A DNA stretch of 64,000 nucleotides from an uncultured Flavobacteriaceae bacterium. GTDB lineage: Bacteria > Bacteroidota > Bacteroidia > Flavobacteriales > Flavobacteriaceae. The stretch is from contig CANMSI010000003.1 of the NCBI GenBank assembly GCA_947500575.1, positions 434,001 through 498,000 on the forward strand, given 5' to 3'. A model generated the notes under the pieces. The model was not told the DNA's origin. It made no database searches and worked only from the letters and a program-made list of their open reading frames with translations. Position 1 is the first letter of the stretch. Each line of letters opens with the position of its first letter. This document shows, piece by piece, positions 55,504-63,963 of this stretch. The translations under genes were made by a program, and so were the position numbers.

Positions 55504-56487
55504 CTAATAGGCTCTTTCTATTTGTTGTTTCATTTTAGCTTTTACCTCTTCGGAGGCAAAGGAGTGTTGTATGGCCTCCAGATTACACTTCTTAAAGTAA
55601 GCCATATCCCAATTAAAAATTTGCTCCAACAGGGAATATTCTTCACTCAAAGATACATTGGAAACAGTTCTTCCATCGGTATTAATGCCCATAGAAATGC
55701 CCGCTTTATAAAGAGCTTCGGCAGGATGGTCTTCAATAGTATCGAATACATCTACCTGAATATTACTCGTAGGACAAACTTCCAAATGGATATTTTTTTC
55801 CTTAATGAATGCTAATAATTTAGGATCTTCTATACTTCTAACTCCATGCCCAATTCTTGTAGGATGTAAATATTCTAAGGTCTCCCAAACACTTGCGGCA
55901 CCTTTTGCTTCTCCTGCATGCGCGGTGCAATTAAGTTGTTTTTCTTTTGCAAACCGAAATGCTTTAATATGATTATCTATAGGGAAGCCAGCTTCATCTG
56001 CTGCAATATCAAAACCAACAATACGTGTACCCTTAAACTTATGTACAAGTTGTACCGTTTCTAGGCTTTGCGCTTCGGTAAAATGACGTAAAGTGCATAA
56101 AATTACACCTACTTGAACACCATACTTGCTAATTCCTTCCTCTACCGTTTCATTTACAATCGCTACTACTTCTTCAGCTAAGAGCCCTTTTAAGGTATGT
56201 TGCAATGGAGCGAACCTAATTTCTGCGTAAATAACATTGTCTTGTTTTAGTTGTTTAAAAAGATCAAGCGTTACCAATCGTAACTGTTCTTTGGTTTGCA
56301 TTAGTTCAAAACCTTTAGCGGCCCTAGTAATATAATCTGCCAAATCAGTACACTTCTTTGGAGCAATAAAAGAATTGTGGTACACTTCCTTGCTGATGGA
56401 TGGGTCTAGTTCTTTTGCCACCTCATAACTTAGGGAACAGTCTAGATGTAAATGAAGTTCTATTTTAGGAAGTTGATGATAGTCCAT
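55504..56487 (-). CDS. add: Adenosine deaminase
   Basis: Zinc metallo-hydrolase of 327 residues that turns adenosine into inosine and ammonia. The ligand and catalytic set is complete: His12 and His14 (ELHLHLD), His190 and Glu193 (HAGEA), His214 (RIGHG) and Asp271 (INTDGR). PTSNIQ precedes the last motif as expected. The usual TDDP is TDGR here, a change next to the metal ligand but not of it. It is single or paired with DUF4345. Purine salvage role. Confidence 0.92.
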   Translation of the reverse strand: MDYHQLPKIELHLHLDCSLSYEVAKELDPSISKEVYHNSFIAPKKCTDLADYITRAAKGFELMQTKEQLRLVTLDLFKQLKQDNVIYAEIRFAPLQHTLKGLLAEEVVAIVNETVEEGISKYGVQVGVILCTLRHFTEAQSLETVQLVHKFKGTRIVGFDIAADEAGFPIDNHIKAFRFAKEKQLNCTAHAGEAKGAASVWETLEYLHPTRIGHGVRSIEDPKLLAFIKEKNIHLEVCPTSNIQVDVFDTIEDHPAEALYKAGISMGINTDGRTVSNVSLSEEYSLLEQIFNWDMAYFKKCNLEAIQHSFASEEVKAKMKQQIERAY

Positions 56488-56636
56488 GCTGTATTATTTT
56501 CAAACAAGAGATACATAGTTGTGATTCTTAAATATAGGAATATCTATAGCAGTTTGTTTATAAAACTATAATTTTTAGGTATCATTCTTGAAAGGACATC
56601 TTGCTACATTTATGGGGTAATATTTTAGGCATTGTT

Positions 56637-56666
56637 TTTGAATTACAAATTGCAAACGTAACTTTG
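56637..56666 (+). promoter_or_regulatory. Predicted amidase promoter
   Basis: TTTG (56637-56640) followed after 18 bases by TAACTTTG (56659-56666), an exact TAnnTTTG match. The start would be near 56671, only 7 bases before the ATG at 56678 but a normal 37 before that at 56708. Confidence 0.6.
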
Positions 56667-56707
56667 GCCAAGATTTTATGAAGTTGAAACGAGGTATTTT
56701 AATAAAA

Positions 56708-57766
56708 ATGAAATTGAATAGAGTCCTTTTTTTAGTGCTATTGATTGTATGCGGAAGCGTAGGAGCACAGGTACCTATGGAAGAAAATGCCCAGGATTCT
56801 CTTACCACTGTAGTTGCAGAACAAGGAGATGGCATCTACTCACTTTTAAGAAAGCAAGGTGTAAATCCGTATGAATTATTTGATGCTTTTGTAGCACTAA
56901 ATGCTAAAAATCTACGGGATAGTATTCACCTCTATGTTGGAGAATCATATCTGATACCTAAGGTAGTAAGCGATGCTATTGTTGACACGGACTCCGTCAC
57001 TAAGGTGCCCACGAATGTAAAGTCGGTAAAAGGAATATCATATGAAATTTTTGGAGAGAAGTATGCGGAGGTAGAAATTAAAAGCGATCGTCTTGCCAAT
57101 ACAGTATATTATCTTATCTCAGGACACGGAGGTCCAGATCCAGGTGCTATGACTACCTATGTGGGTAAATCTATATCAGAAGATGAATACGCCTATGATA
57201 TTACACTTCGTTTGGCCAAGGAATTATTATCCCATGGGGCTATGGTGTATGTGATAATTAGGGATCCAAATGATGGTATACGAGATGATCGTATTTTGGA
57301 GATGGATAAGGATGAGGTAACCTATCCCAATCAAAAAATTCCCTTAAACCAGGTAGCCAGGCTGAAGCAACGCGTGGCTGCAGTGAATAAATTATATGCC
57401 AAGCATCGAGGTACATATCAACGTCTTATTGTTACACATGTTGATAGTAGAAGCAAGGGGCAAGATATAGATGTGTTTTTTTATCATCATGAGAAAAGTA
57501 AAAATGGTAAAAAACTTGCGGAAAGTATTCACAAAACCTTTCAAAAAAAATATAAAAAATACCAACCCAATAGAACATATTCTGGTACTTTTTTAGATCG
57601 AAGCAGCCTCTACCTAGTTAAGAAAACGGATCCAGCTATGACTTTTATTGAAATTGGCAATATTCGAAGTAAAAAGGATCAACGACGTATTCTGGATCCA
57701 GATAACCGCCAAGCATTGGCCAAGTGGATCAGCGAAGGTGCCTTATTAGATTTCGAAAAAAAGTAG
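56708..57766 (+). CDS. N-acetylmuramoyl-L-alanine amidase with LysM-like N-terminal domain
   Basis: A protein of 352 residues that cleaves the bond between muramic acid and the stem peptide. The signal ends near GSVGAQ. A LysM-like segment (GDGIYSLLRKQGVNPYELFD ... YLIPK) precedes the Amidase_3 fold, with His140 in SGHGGPDPGA, THVDS as the second His strand, and catalytic Glu in FIEIGNIRS. I place the start at ATG 56708, which gives a standard signal peptide and suits the promoter. An in-frame ATG at 56678 would add ten basic residues. Confidence 0.85.
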   Translation: MKLNRVLFLVLLIVCGSVGAQVPMEENAQDSLTTVVAEQGDGIYSLLRKQGVNPYELFDAFVALNAKNLRDSIHLYVGESYLIPKVVSDAIVDTDSVTKVPTNVKSVKGISYEIFGEKYAEVEIKSDRLANTVYYLISGHGGPDPGAMTTYVGKSISEDEYAYDITLRLAKELLSHGAMVYVIIRDPNDGIRDDRILEMDKDEVTYPNQKIPLNQVARLKQRVAAVNKLYAKHRGTYQRLIVTHVDSRSKGQDIDVFFYHHEKSKNGKKLAESIHKTFQKKYKKYQPNRTYSGTFLDRSSLYLVKKTDPAMTFIEIGNIRSKKDQRRILDPDNRQALAKWISEGALLDFEKK

Positions 57767-57777
57767 GAAACATTTTC

Positions 57778-58131
57778 TTATAAACGACTTTTTTTTGGTT
57801 TGGGAATATTCCCAATAAGTGGATCATTTGCCTTAATCAGGCTCGCCAGAGCAGCTGCATCTTCTTCAAAATTATCAATATCTTCTGGAAGTAATAACCA
57901 TGTTTTTGGACCAAAGTTTTTGATAATGCGAAAACTATTAATTTTTGAAATTAGAGCGGCATGATTTTCTTTTTTACAGGCAACCCATATACCATTGTCT
58001 TCCGTATGCTTGTTTTTTTTATTGAAAGCAAAAACTATTTTTTCTTCTATATAGAAGGAAGTTACACTAAACATTTTTTTGGGTTGTAGGGGCAAAGGGT
58101 ATAGCATTTCTAAAAAAAAATCGTACGGCAT
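57778..58131 (-). CDS. Uncharacterised small protein
   Basis: A 117-residue protein, no signal, convergent with the amidase gene. It has a strand-rich middle (IEEKIVFAFNKKNKH; GIWVACKKENHAALISK) and a basic C-terminus (PKPKKSRL). The TWLLLPEDIDNFEEDAAALASLI segment resembles MmcQ/YjbR-like folds, but I cannot assign it. Function unknown. Confidence 0.6.
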   Translation of the reverse strand: MPYDFFLEMLYPLPLQPKKMFSVTSFYIEEKIVFAFNKKNKHTEDNGIWVACKKENHAALISKINSFRIIKNFGPKTWLLLPEDIDNFEEDAAALASLIKANDPLIGNIPKPKKSRL

Positions 58132-58215
58132 TTTTAGTTTAAAGATACATCATGATCGTGTAATTTTTTTTAGAAACTTAGTTTATTCTCCTCTTTTTTG
58201 TAATATAGCGGTATC

Positions 58216-58500
58216 ATGAAAACCCCTTATAACGAGCAGGCAAAAGAGTTAATTGTAAGCGCCATTGCCGATTTTCAAATACTAGAAATTAAGTATCGTT
58301 CTGGTACCAACGCTGTAGTAAGTACAAGAGAAATACAACCATTGGCGCTTTATTTTGAGCAAAACTATTGGATGGTGGTGGCATTTTGTCGTCTTAGGCG
58401 TGCGCATCGAGAGTTTAGACTAGATCGGATGGAAGCGGTTTCTAAGGTAGATGATTTCTTTCCTCCTCATCAATTTAAACTCTCAGGTTTTTATCGTTAA
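58216..58500 (+). CDS. Stand-alone WYL-domain protein
   Basis: A 94-residue protein consisting almost only of a WYL domain: IKYRSGTNAVVSTREIQPLALYFEQNYWMVVAFCRLRRAHREFRLDRM. WYL domains are usually C-terminal ligand-sensing parts of HTH regulators such as those of DNA repair, CRISPR and phage defence. Here no DNA-binding domain precedes it in frame, and its ATG is the first in the frame. It is flanked by unrelated genes, so it may be a truncated or orphan sensor. Confidence 0.8.
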   Translation: MKTPYNEQAKELIVSAIADFQILEIKYRSGTNAVVSTREIQPLALYFEQNYWMVVAFCRLRRAHREFRLDRMEAVSKVDDFFPPHQFKLSGFYR

Positions 58501-58513
58501 AGACATGCAACAT

Positions 58514-59086
58514 TTACTTTTCAAAAAGTAGCGTTGCTTTTAAATTGAAATCGTCTGCAATGGCATCTGCTTTTAGTTTTTCAAAAATGGTGGGAGAATT
58601 GTATTCTATACCATAATCCGTTCTATCCAATGCATGGTTAAATGCAATTTTAATTCCAGAGCTTGTCTGGAAAATGGTAACAGCTATTTTCTCCTTTTTT
58701 GTTATTTTTTTGATGGTCATATCACCTATTAGAACAGCTTTACCGTCTACTATCTTTACTGTAGATGCTAATTTAAATCGAGCTGTTGGATAGGTTTTTA
58801 CTTCAAAAAAGTCTTCTCCTTTTAAATGGGATTTTAATTTTTTATCCTGATGTTCAATACTTTTCATATCTATCAATACTTCTAACTGACTAATCTCATC
58901 TTTGGAAAGAACAATGGTTCCGTTTTTAACATTAATAGTTCCTGTAAGCGAGTACGCATTGAAAGCAGCTTTTCCTGTCCACTGTAGTGAACTTCTTTTA
59001 GACTGAAGTACATATTCTTGTCCAGAAGCTTTTACGGATAAACAAAGACTTAAAATGCTAATGAATAAAGCGAAAATAGTTTTCAT
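58514..59086 (-). CDS. YceI-family periplasmic lipid-binding-like protein
   Basis: A 190-residue secreted protein (signal ending near VKASG). YceI folds are lipocalin-like and bind isoprenoid lipids. Visible marks are SLQWTGKAAFNAYSLTGTINVKNGTI, FEVKTYPTARFKLAS and HALDRTDYGIEYNS. It lies three bases after the small secreted protein at 59090-59581 and is probably in the same transcript. The ligand is not known. Confidence 0.87.
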   Translation of the reverse strand: MKTIFALFISILSLCLSVKASGQEYVLQSKRSSLQWTGKAAFNAYSLTGTINVKNGTIVLSKDEISQLEVLIDMKSIEHQDKKLKSHLKGEDFFEVKTYPTARFKLASTVKIVDGKAVLIGDMTIKKITKKEKIAVTIFQTSSGIKIAFNHALDRTDYGIEYNSPTIFEKLKADAIADDFNLKATLLFEK

Positions 59087-59089
59087 ATT

Positions 59090-59581
59090 TTATGGGTTTA
59101 AGAGTGTATTGGTAGTTTCAATTTTTTGATAGCCACATACTTTTTCACCTGCAGGGGTTACACCAATGAAATACCACATGGCCCAACCAGCGTAGAGCTT
59201 ACTATCGCTGCGCCAATTGTTAATCCATGTATAGGGTTGCGCTTGTAAGAGTTGTTGCTTTTTAGTACCAAAGTTCTTGTTGAGTTCTTTTAAGGGATAG
59301 GATTTTCTAAGATTCCATTTTCCATTATAAAAGAGATAAGCACCATATTCTATGATGGTTATTTCACTTTCTCTGCATAGAATTGAAGTGGTGTGTTTCC
59401 AATAATACCGATCCGATATTTTTACCGCATCAATATGTAAAGGGAAATTATGCACCTCAATTGCCACTCTTAATTCGCTTAGTTTTTTAGGCAATGGTTC
59501 CGTAGTAGGAGTCCCATAGTCTTGTTGTGCATTATTCAATAATGTGCATAGCAAAAAGCATAAAGTTAGTAGCTGTCTCAT
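59090..59581 (-). CDS. Small secreted protein, unrecognised
   Basis: A 163-residue protein beginning MRQLLTLCFLLCTLLNNAQ, a Sec signal. The frame is open further upstream to 59722 but only as an overlap with the preceding gene, so ATG 59581 is chosen. It contains RYYWKHTTSILCRESEITIIEYG and the Trp-rich YTWINNWRSDSKLYAGWAMWYFIG. No known family. It starts one base after the stop of the next gene upstream and runs into YceI. Confidence 0.65.
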   Translation of the reverse strand: MRQLLTLCFLLCTLLNNAQQDYGTPTTEPLPKKLSELRVAIEVHNFPLHIDAVKISDRYYWKHTTSILCRESEITIIEYGAYLFYNGKWNLRKSYPLKELNKNFGTKKQQLLQAQPYTWINNWRSDSKLYAGWAMWYFIGVTPAGEKVCGYQKIETTNTLLNP

Positions 59582-59582
59582 T

Positions 59583-59984
59583 TTATGGTTTCGTTTTAGT
59601 TGCCGTCCATACGGATAAGAAGTTTCTGCCCAAGGAATGGGTGCTGCCATACAATGTTCCTTTTTCATAGTAGAAACTTGTATTATAAATACCGCTATTA
59701 TCTCCAGAGACCAAAGCGCCATATAGCAAATCTGCTTGGGTACTAATTGTACCTTTTTTTATAGGAGTATCTGCATTGTAAAAGCTACCCGTAAAAGTGT
59801 TTTTAGATACTTGGGAGATTTTCATTTGTGCAAAATTATTGTCTGTTGTATCTCCAGGGGTTAGGTCTAATTTCCAATGCCCTATCAGTAATTTGGGATT
59901 TACTTTGTGCTGTTGTGCGTATGTTATGCTAGTAAAGAATAAGATGCATAAGAATACAAATTGATAGCTGTTTTTTTGTTTCAT
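59583..59984 (-). CDS. Small secreted protein, unrecognised
   Basis: A 133-residue protein with a signal (MKQKNSYQFVFLCILFFTSITYAQ). The mature part, LLIGHWKLDLTPGDTTDNNFAQ then beta-rich segments with SFYNADTPIKKG and GIYNTSFYYEKGTLYG, looks like a small lipocalin-like barrel (GHWKLD opening). ATG 59984 is preferred over 60032 for the signal. It heads the three-gene run with the next protein and YceI. Confidence 0.62.
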   Translation of the reverse strand: MKQKNSYQFVFLCILFFTSITYAQQHKVNPKLLIGHWKLDLTPGDTTDNNFAQMKISQVSKNTFTGSFYNADTPIKKGTISTQADLLYGALVSGDNSGIYNTSFYYEKGTLYGSTHSLGRNFLSVWTATKTKP

Positions 59985-60104
59985 TGTTTTTTGTTTTGAA
60001 ATGATGAGACAAATATGAGGTTGAAAGAACAACTAATCGACTCATTTAGGGAAATGAGACTTCTTTTTAAATAAGTATGGGTGTCAATTATAGAATTGAT
60101 ACGC

Positions 60105-61220
60105 TTATAGGCTTGTTTTTAGGGCGCTGGGCGATTTTCCAGTAATTTTCTTTACGGCTCTATTGAAGGAGGCTTTGGAATTGAACCCTGCATCGTATGC
60201 TAAACTAAGAAGCGTAAACTGATCATTTTTAGGGTTTTTAAGAAGCATTTTTAGTTCCTCTATTCTAAGTTCATTGATATAGTCGTTAAATTTTTTCCCA
60301 AAGTGAAGATTTAAACATCTGGTAATTAGGTACGACTTGGTATCTAGTTTTTTGGATAAACTAGCTAAACTGATATTGGGATTTGTATAGAGCTTTTCTT
60401 GGTGCATTGCCGCATCTAATAGCTTCGCTATTTCCTCTAATTGCTGTTTTTCGCTACTAGAAAGTTCGGGTTTAGATTTAATGACTAATTGGTTTCTTCT
60501 GTTAAACCCTTCAATACCCAGCCAATAAGTTATCAGTGCCATACCTATGAAAACGGGATGTCCATAAAACAAATTCCCCGCAAAATTAAAGAAGAAGTAA
60601 TCTACTAAAATAACTACTATATAAAGAATTGAAAATATCCTAAGAGCAATAATAACACGTTTAAGCCACTGCGTTTTCTGTGCTATAATTTCAATGGTAT
60701 TAGAAGCTGTTTGTTGCTTTAGAACTTTCTCCGCTTTGTAGCTGTAATAAATAATTAGGATGCCAGCTACCACAAACATCGTAGGATACATCATCCAAAC
60801 TACGTACCCCCAGTAGCCTAACCATGATAAACTCTCTCGAGTGCCCTCCCAATAGAAGTTTTGAGTCTTAATAAAATTACTCCAAATAAACTCAATCACC
60901 ACAGGCAAAAAATGAATCCAATCCTTCGGTTTTAGTCTAAACTTTGGAGTTACATAACTCTTTACAAAAAAGTAGATTAAAGCTCCATATACCCAATTGT
61001 ATTCTAGCAAAACATGATACCAAAAATCGTACCTACCTAAGCCAAAAATCTTAAAGGTTTCTACTAGTAGCCGATATGAAAAAAAGAATAAGATAAGAGC
61101 TAGGAAACGGTTCGCAGTGCGATTATGGCCTTTATTTGTCCATAAAATAACCCCATAAACAAACCCTTGAATAGCTCCAATAGCTAGTAAGACAATTAAT
61201 AAAACATCCAGCGTTTCCAC
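60105..61220 (-). CDS. Membrane-anchored AraC-family regulator
   Basis: A 371-residue protein whose first part (about 1-245) has roughly seven hydrophobic helices and whose C-terminus is an AraC HTH pair: YINELRIEELKMLL and LAYDAGFNSKASFNRAVKKITGKSPSALK. This topology is common in Bacteroidota and suggests sensing at the membrane. The signal is unknown. It lies downstream of and on the same strand as the arsenosugar cluster GT2, with 35 bases between. Confidence 0.85.
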   Translation of the reverse strand: METLDVLLIVLLAIGAIQGFVYGVILWTNKGHNRTANRFLALILFFFSYRLLVETFKIFGLGRYDFWYHVLLEYNWVYGALIYFFVKSYVTPKFRLKPKDWIHFLPVVIEFIWSNFIKTQNFYWEGTRESLSWLGYWGYVVWMMYPTMFVVAGILIIYYSYKAEKVLKQQTASNTIEIIAQKTQWLKRVIIALRIFSILYIVVILVDYFFFNFAGNLFYGHPVFIGMALITYWLGIEGFNRRNQLVIKSKPELSSSEKQQLEEIAKLLDAAMHQEKLYTNPNISLASLSKKLDTKSYLITRCLNLHFGKKFNDYINELRIEELKMLLKNPKNDQFTLLSLAYDAGFNSKASFNRAVKKITGKSPSALKTSL

Positions 61221-61255
61221 GCTTTTAAAGATAATGATTCAATGCCAATTGCCAT

Positions 61256-61966
61256 CTAAGAGGCAATTTTTCTTTTGTAGTATTGATAGAGCTCATCCGG
61301 ACCCGCTCCAAAAAACCGTTTTAAGTGTATCATTCCAAAGTAATACTGCAATTTTACAGTGCCATTTTCCTGATATTTTCTAGCAGAGGTTATTACCTCT
61401 CTTGGGAGTACTTTAAAATTGGAAGTTTTGTATAGCCGACTCACAAATTCAGTGTCTTCGTAAATGATAAATTCCTCATTGAAGCCTTGCGTCCTTTCAA
61501 AAAGATATTTGCAGATAAATAAAGATTGGTCTCCACCCCTGCAAATGCGATGATTAATCCGCGTAAGCCAACCAAAGACTTTAAGAATTTTATTGCCACT
61601 ATCAAATCGCATTCTAAAGCAACCTGCTTCATGGTTTTGTGCAACTGCTTCCACGATAAAACTATCAAAATTACGAGGGGGTAAGGTGTCTACATGAAGG
61701 AAATATAAAATTTCTCCTTGGGCATATTTGGCACCGTGATTCATTTGACGAGCCCTTCCTTTTTTAGAATGTAATACACTTGCTCCATGCCCGATAGCTA
61801 TTTCTACGGTACTATCCGTACTTCCACCATCTACTACCAGAATTTCCTTAATAGTTTCTGTTTTGCTATTCTTCTTTAAGTATGCAAGTAATACACCTAT
61901 ATGAGTTGCCTCATTTAGGACTGGGATGATAATACTAATTTTTTTAGGGGGATTATTTTGCTTCAT
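61256..61966 (-). CDS. GT2 glycosyltransferase of the arsenosugar cluster (TIGR04283-like)
   Basis: A 236-residue GT-A enzyme with ISIIIPVLNEATHIG, VVDGGSTDSTVEIA, the G-RARQMNHGA motif and LHVDTLPP. This pattern belongs to the family linked to rSAM/selenodomain and arsenosugar operons. Within the cluster it would add or process the sugar part. The gene overlaps the DUF547 stop by 14 bases, implying translational coupling. Confidence 0.82.
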   Translation of the reverse strand: MKQNNPPKKISIIIPVLNEATHIGVLLAYLKKNSKTETIKEILVVDGGSTDSTVEIAIGHGASVLHSKKGRARQMNHGAKYAQGEILYFLHVDTLPPRNFDSFIVEAVAQNHEAGCFRMRFDSGNKILKVFGWLTRINHRICRGGDQSLFICKYLFERTQGFNEEFIIYEDTEFVSRLYKTSNFKVLPREVITSARKYQENGTVKLQYYFGMIHLKRFFGAGPDELYQYYKRKIAS

Positions 61967-62837
61967 TTAAACGCCAGTCATATTTAATATAATTCACCTT
62001 GGTTTTAGTAGTAATGTCTATCTCTGTATATCTATTAATATAGGCTAACAAGGATTCTTCTTCCGTGAAATCCTTTTTATACCATTTAAAAATTTGTGAT
62101 AGCTGTACTTTTTCTTCAGTGATGATATTTCGGGTAGGATCATTGACAAATTTTCTAGTCATCTCTTCTAACTGCGCTTCCATATTGGCAGCAGTAAAAG
62201 CCTCATTCAGTAGTTGTGGACATGAAAAGGAAGCACAATTAATGGCAAAATGAATGCGGGGTTCATCCATCTTACGCAATATTTTATGTTCTATTTCCTG
62301 CAAATTATACCACTTCTCTCCTAGTTTAAAAAAACGTGTTCCCCATGGATCTTTAATGTCTTTAATACTATTTACCGGGTAGTTGTCTAAAATTAATTGC
62401 ACGGTAAATGCGTTGTATGCATTAATCCAATATGCCAATACTTCATTTCTACCCCATGAATCGTCTGGGAGCGTTTCAGACAACGTATTTAAATAAGCTT
62501 TTAGTTCTGAATAGCTGTCCTTGAAGCCCAGGTAATTTACATCTCCCTTAGCGTTAACATACTTTTTCAATAAGGCGTCCCAGTTGCCATGATCAAAGAC
62601 CAATTCCATTTCTTTTGTTGGGCTCGTAGCTTCTTCAGACTCCGTCTTCTCTTCAATAGTGTTAGAGGTTTCCATAATCTTATCGGTAGTGCTTACTTTC
62701 GGAGTTAAGGCTGCAGTACTCACCACTCTTTGTACTGCTTCTCTTTCATAAATTTCTACCGTCTGAGGCACCATTTTTGCATTCCCACAGGATATTGCAA
62801 ACTGCGTAAGCAGAAGGGATGAAATAAGTAATTTCAT
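61953..62837 (-). CDS. DUF547 lipoprotein of the arsenosugar cluster
   Basis: A 294-residue lipoprotein (lipobox FAISC, about Cys17) with a spacer rich in Ser, Thr and Glu, then a DUF547 core: YWINAYNAFTVQLILDNYP, HFAINCASFSCPQL with conserved Cys pair, and LSQIFKWYKKDF. It is the paralogue of 50183-50905. The ATG at 62837 gives the signal; another at 62876 adds residues. DUF547 proteins recur next to arsM and this GT2 in marine bacteria. Confidence 0.82.
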   Translation of the reverse strand: MKLLISSLLLTQFAISCGNAKMVPQTVEIYEREAVQRVVSTAALTPKVSTTDKIMETSNTIEEKTESEEATSPTKEMELVFDHGNWDALLKKYVNAKGDVNYLGFKDSYSELKAYLNTLSETLPDDSWGRNEVLAYWINAYNAFTVQLILDNYPVNSIKDIKDPWGTRFFKLGEKWYNLQEIEHKILRKMDEPRIHFAINCASFSCPQLLNEAFTAANMEAQLEEMTRKFVNDPTRNIITEEKVQLSQIFKWYKKDFTEEESLLAYINRYTEIDITTKTKVNYIKYDWRLNEAK

Positions 62838-62942
62838 TACAAATGATTTTAAAAATAAGTCTACTTTTTTATACATTCCTTACATTTTAGAAGTCCAGAT
62901 AGGGTAATAAATACAGGCTTTTTATGGGTTTCGTTACGAAAC

Positions 62943-62976
62943 TAAACAAAAGAACCTGTTCATTTAGAACAGGTTC
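62943..62976 (-). terminator. Intrinsic terminator after arsM
   Basis: A perfect 10-bp stem GAACCTGTTC (62952-62961) / GAACAGGTTC (62967-62976) with a 5-base loop, followed on the minus strand by TTTTGTTTAG. It lies 21 bases after the arsM stop and before the DUF547 start, so the latter may have its own promoter or rely on read-through. Confidence 0.8.
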
Positions 62977-62997
62977 CATCGTTTTTTCAAAAAGAAC

Positions 62998-63963
62998 TTA
63001 ACAACAGCCACCGCCATTATAGTGCCATGTACTTTCACTAACATGAATTTGATCATTTGCTTTGGCAAGTGCCGCAGCTGTTTTATCGCAAACAGCCAGG
63101 GGTTGATTTTGCATTAAAACATGTCCATTCTTATCGTCAAAGTATTCTTCGTCACCATAATAAATAGCTGTTTTACCTGTAAACATACAAGGGCCATCTT
63201 CTGGCATAGGATCTTTGATTGCCGCTATTTCTATAGACTCTATATAGATTAATTCGTCTGTAGGGTAGTGGTTGGGAGATAATACACGGTACGATTTACG
63301 GGCTCTTATTTCAATAGTACCAAACCCGGCATCTGTAAGTACCTTTACATAATCTGCAATAGGAATACTTCCACTTAAACAAAGTGCACGCAAACGGTCA
63401 TCGTTCCGCAATTCATCATTCATAGGTTGTTCACAGGTAGGATCACTCATTACCAAACGGCCATGCGGTTTTAGTACACGGTACATTTCAGCAACGGCCT
63501 TTTTTAAATCTTCCATTTTAAAAATATTGAAAAGACAGTTTTGTGCTGCCACATCAATACTATTGTCTTCCACAGGAAGGTTTAAGGCATCTCCTTTTAC
63601 TAGGTTTACAAATTCACTCTTAAACCAATCATTTTCTTCTTCTGCGATTTTGAAGTTCTTTTTAGAAGCTTCTAGCATTTCATCAACTACATCAACACCT
63701 GTTACGCCTCCTTTCTGACGCGAAAAATAGGAGAATTGTAGTAATTCCATTCCTCCACCAACACCTACATAAAGCACTTTAGGATTGTTTACCAAATCTT
63801 GTGCAGATACCGTACTACCACACCCATAGTTCATTTCTTGCATGATTGTTGGAATAGACAATCCGGGGAATTGCCATATAGGATTGGTAGTACAGCAAAG
63901 ACCTACGTCTGGGGTCAATGCAGCTTCTTTGTATAGATCGTTAGTAGCTTCTAAATAACTCAT
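62998..63963 (-). CDS. arsM: Arsenosugar-type arsenite S-adenosylmethionine methyltransferase
   Basis: A 321-residue SAM-dependent methyltransferase. The SAM site is VLYVGVGGGMELL (about residues 63-75) with acidic DVV following. Cysteines that could bind arsenite include Cys23 and Cys24 (GLCC), Cys48, Cys143, Cys177 (DPTC) and Cys195, plus a C-terminal GGGCC. Length and the YKEAALTPDVGLCC opening match ArsM of arsenosugar operons, not the short classical arsenite methylase. The ATG is 36 bases from the right edge, so arsS or other partners would lie outside the window. Confidence 0.85.
   Translation of the reverse strand: MSYLEATNDLYKEAALTPDVGLCCTTNPIWQFPGLSIPTIMQEMNYGCGSTVSAQDLVNNPKVLYVGVGGGMELLQFSYFSRQKGGVTGVDVVDEMLEASKKNFKIAEEENDWFKSEFVNLVKGDALNLPVEDNSIDVAAQNCLFNIFKMEDLKKAVAEMYRVLKPHGRLVMSDPTCEQPMNDELRNDDRLRALCLSGSIPIADYVKVLTDAGFGTIEIRARKSYRVLSPNHYPTDELIYIESIEIAAIKDPMPEDGPCMFTGKTAIYYGDEEYFDDKNGHVLMQNQPLAVCDKTAAALAKANDQIHVSESTWHYNGGGCC

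Noticed and set aside
59582-59722. N-terminal extension of the secreted protein at 59090-59581
   Set aside because: It overlaps the upstream gene and precedes a complete signal peptide, so it is a shadow of the neighbouring gene.
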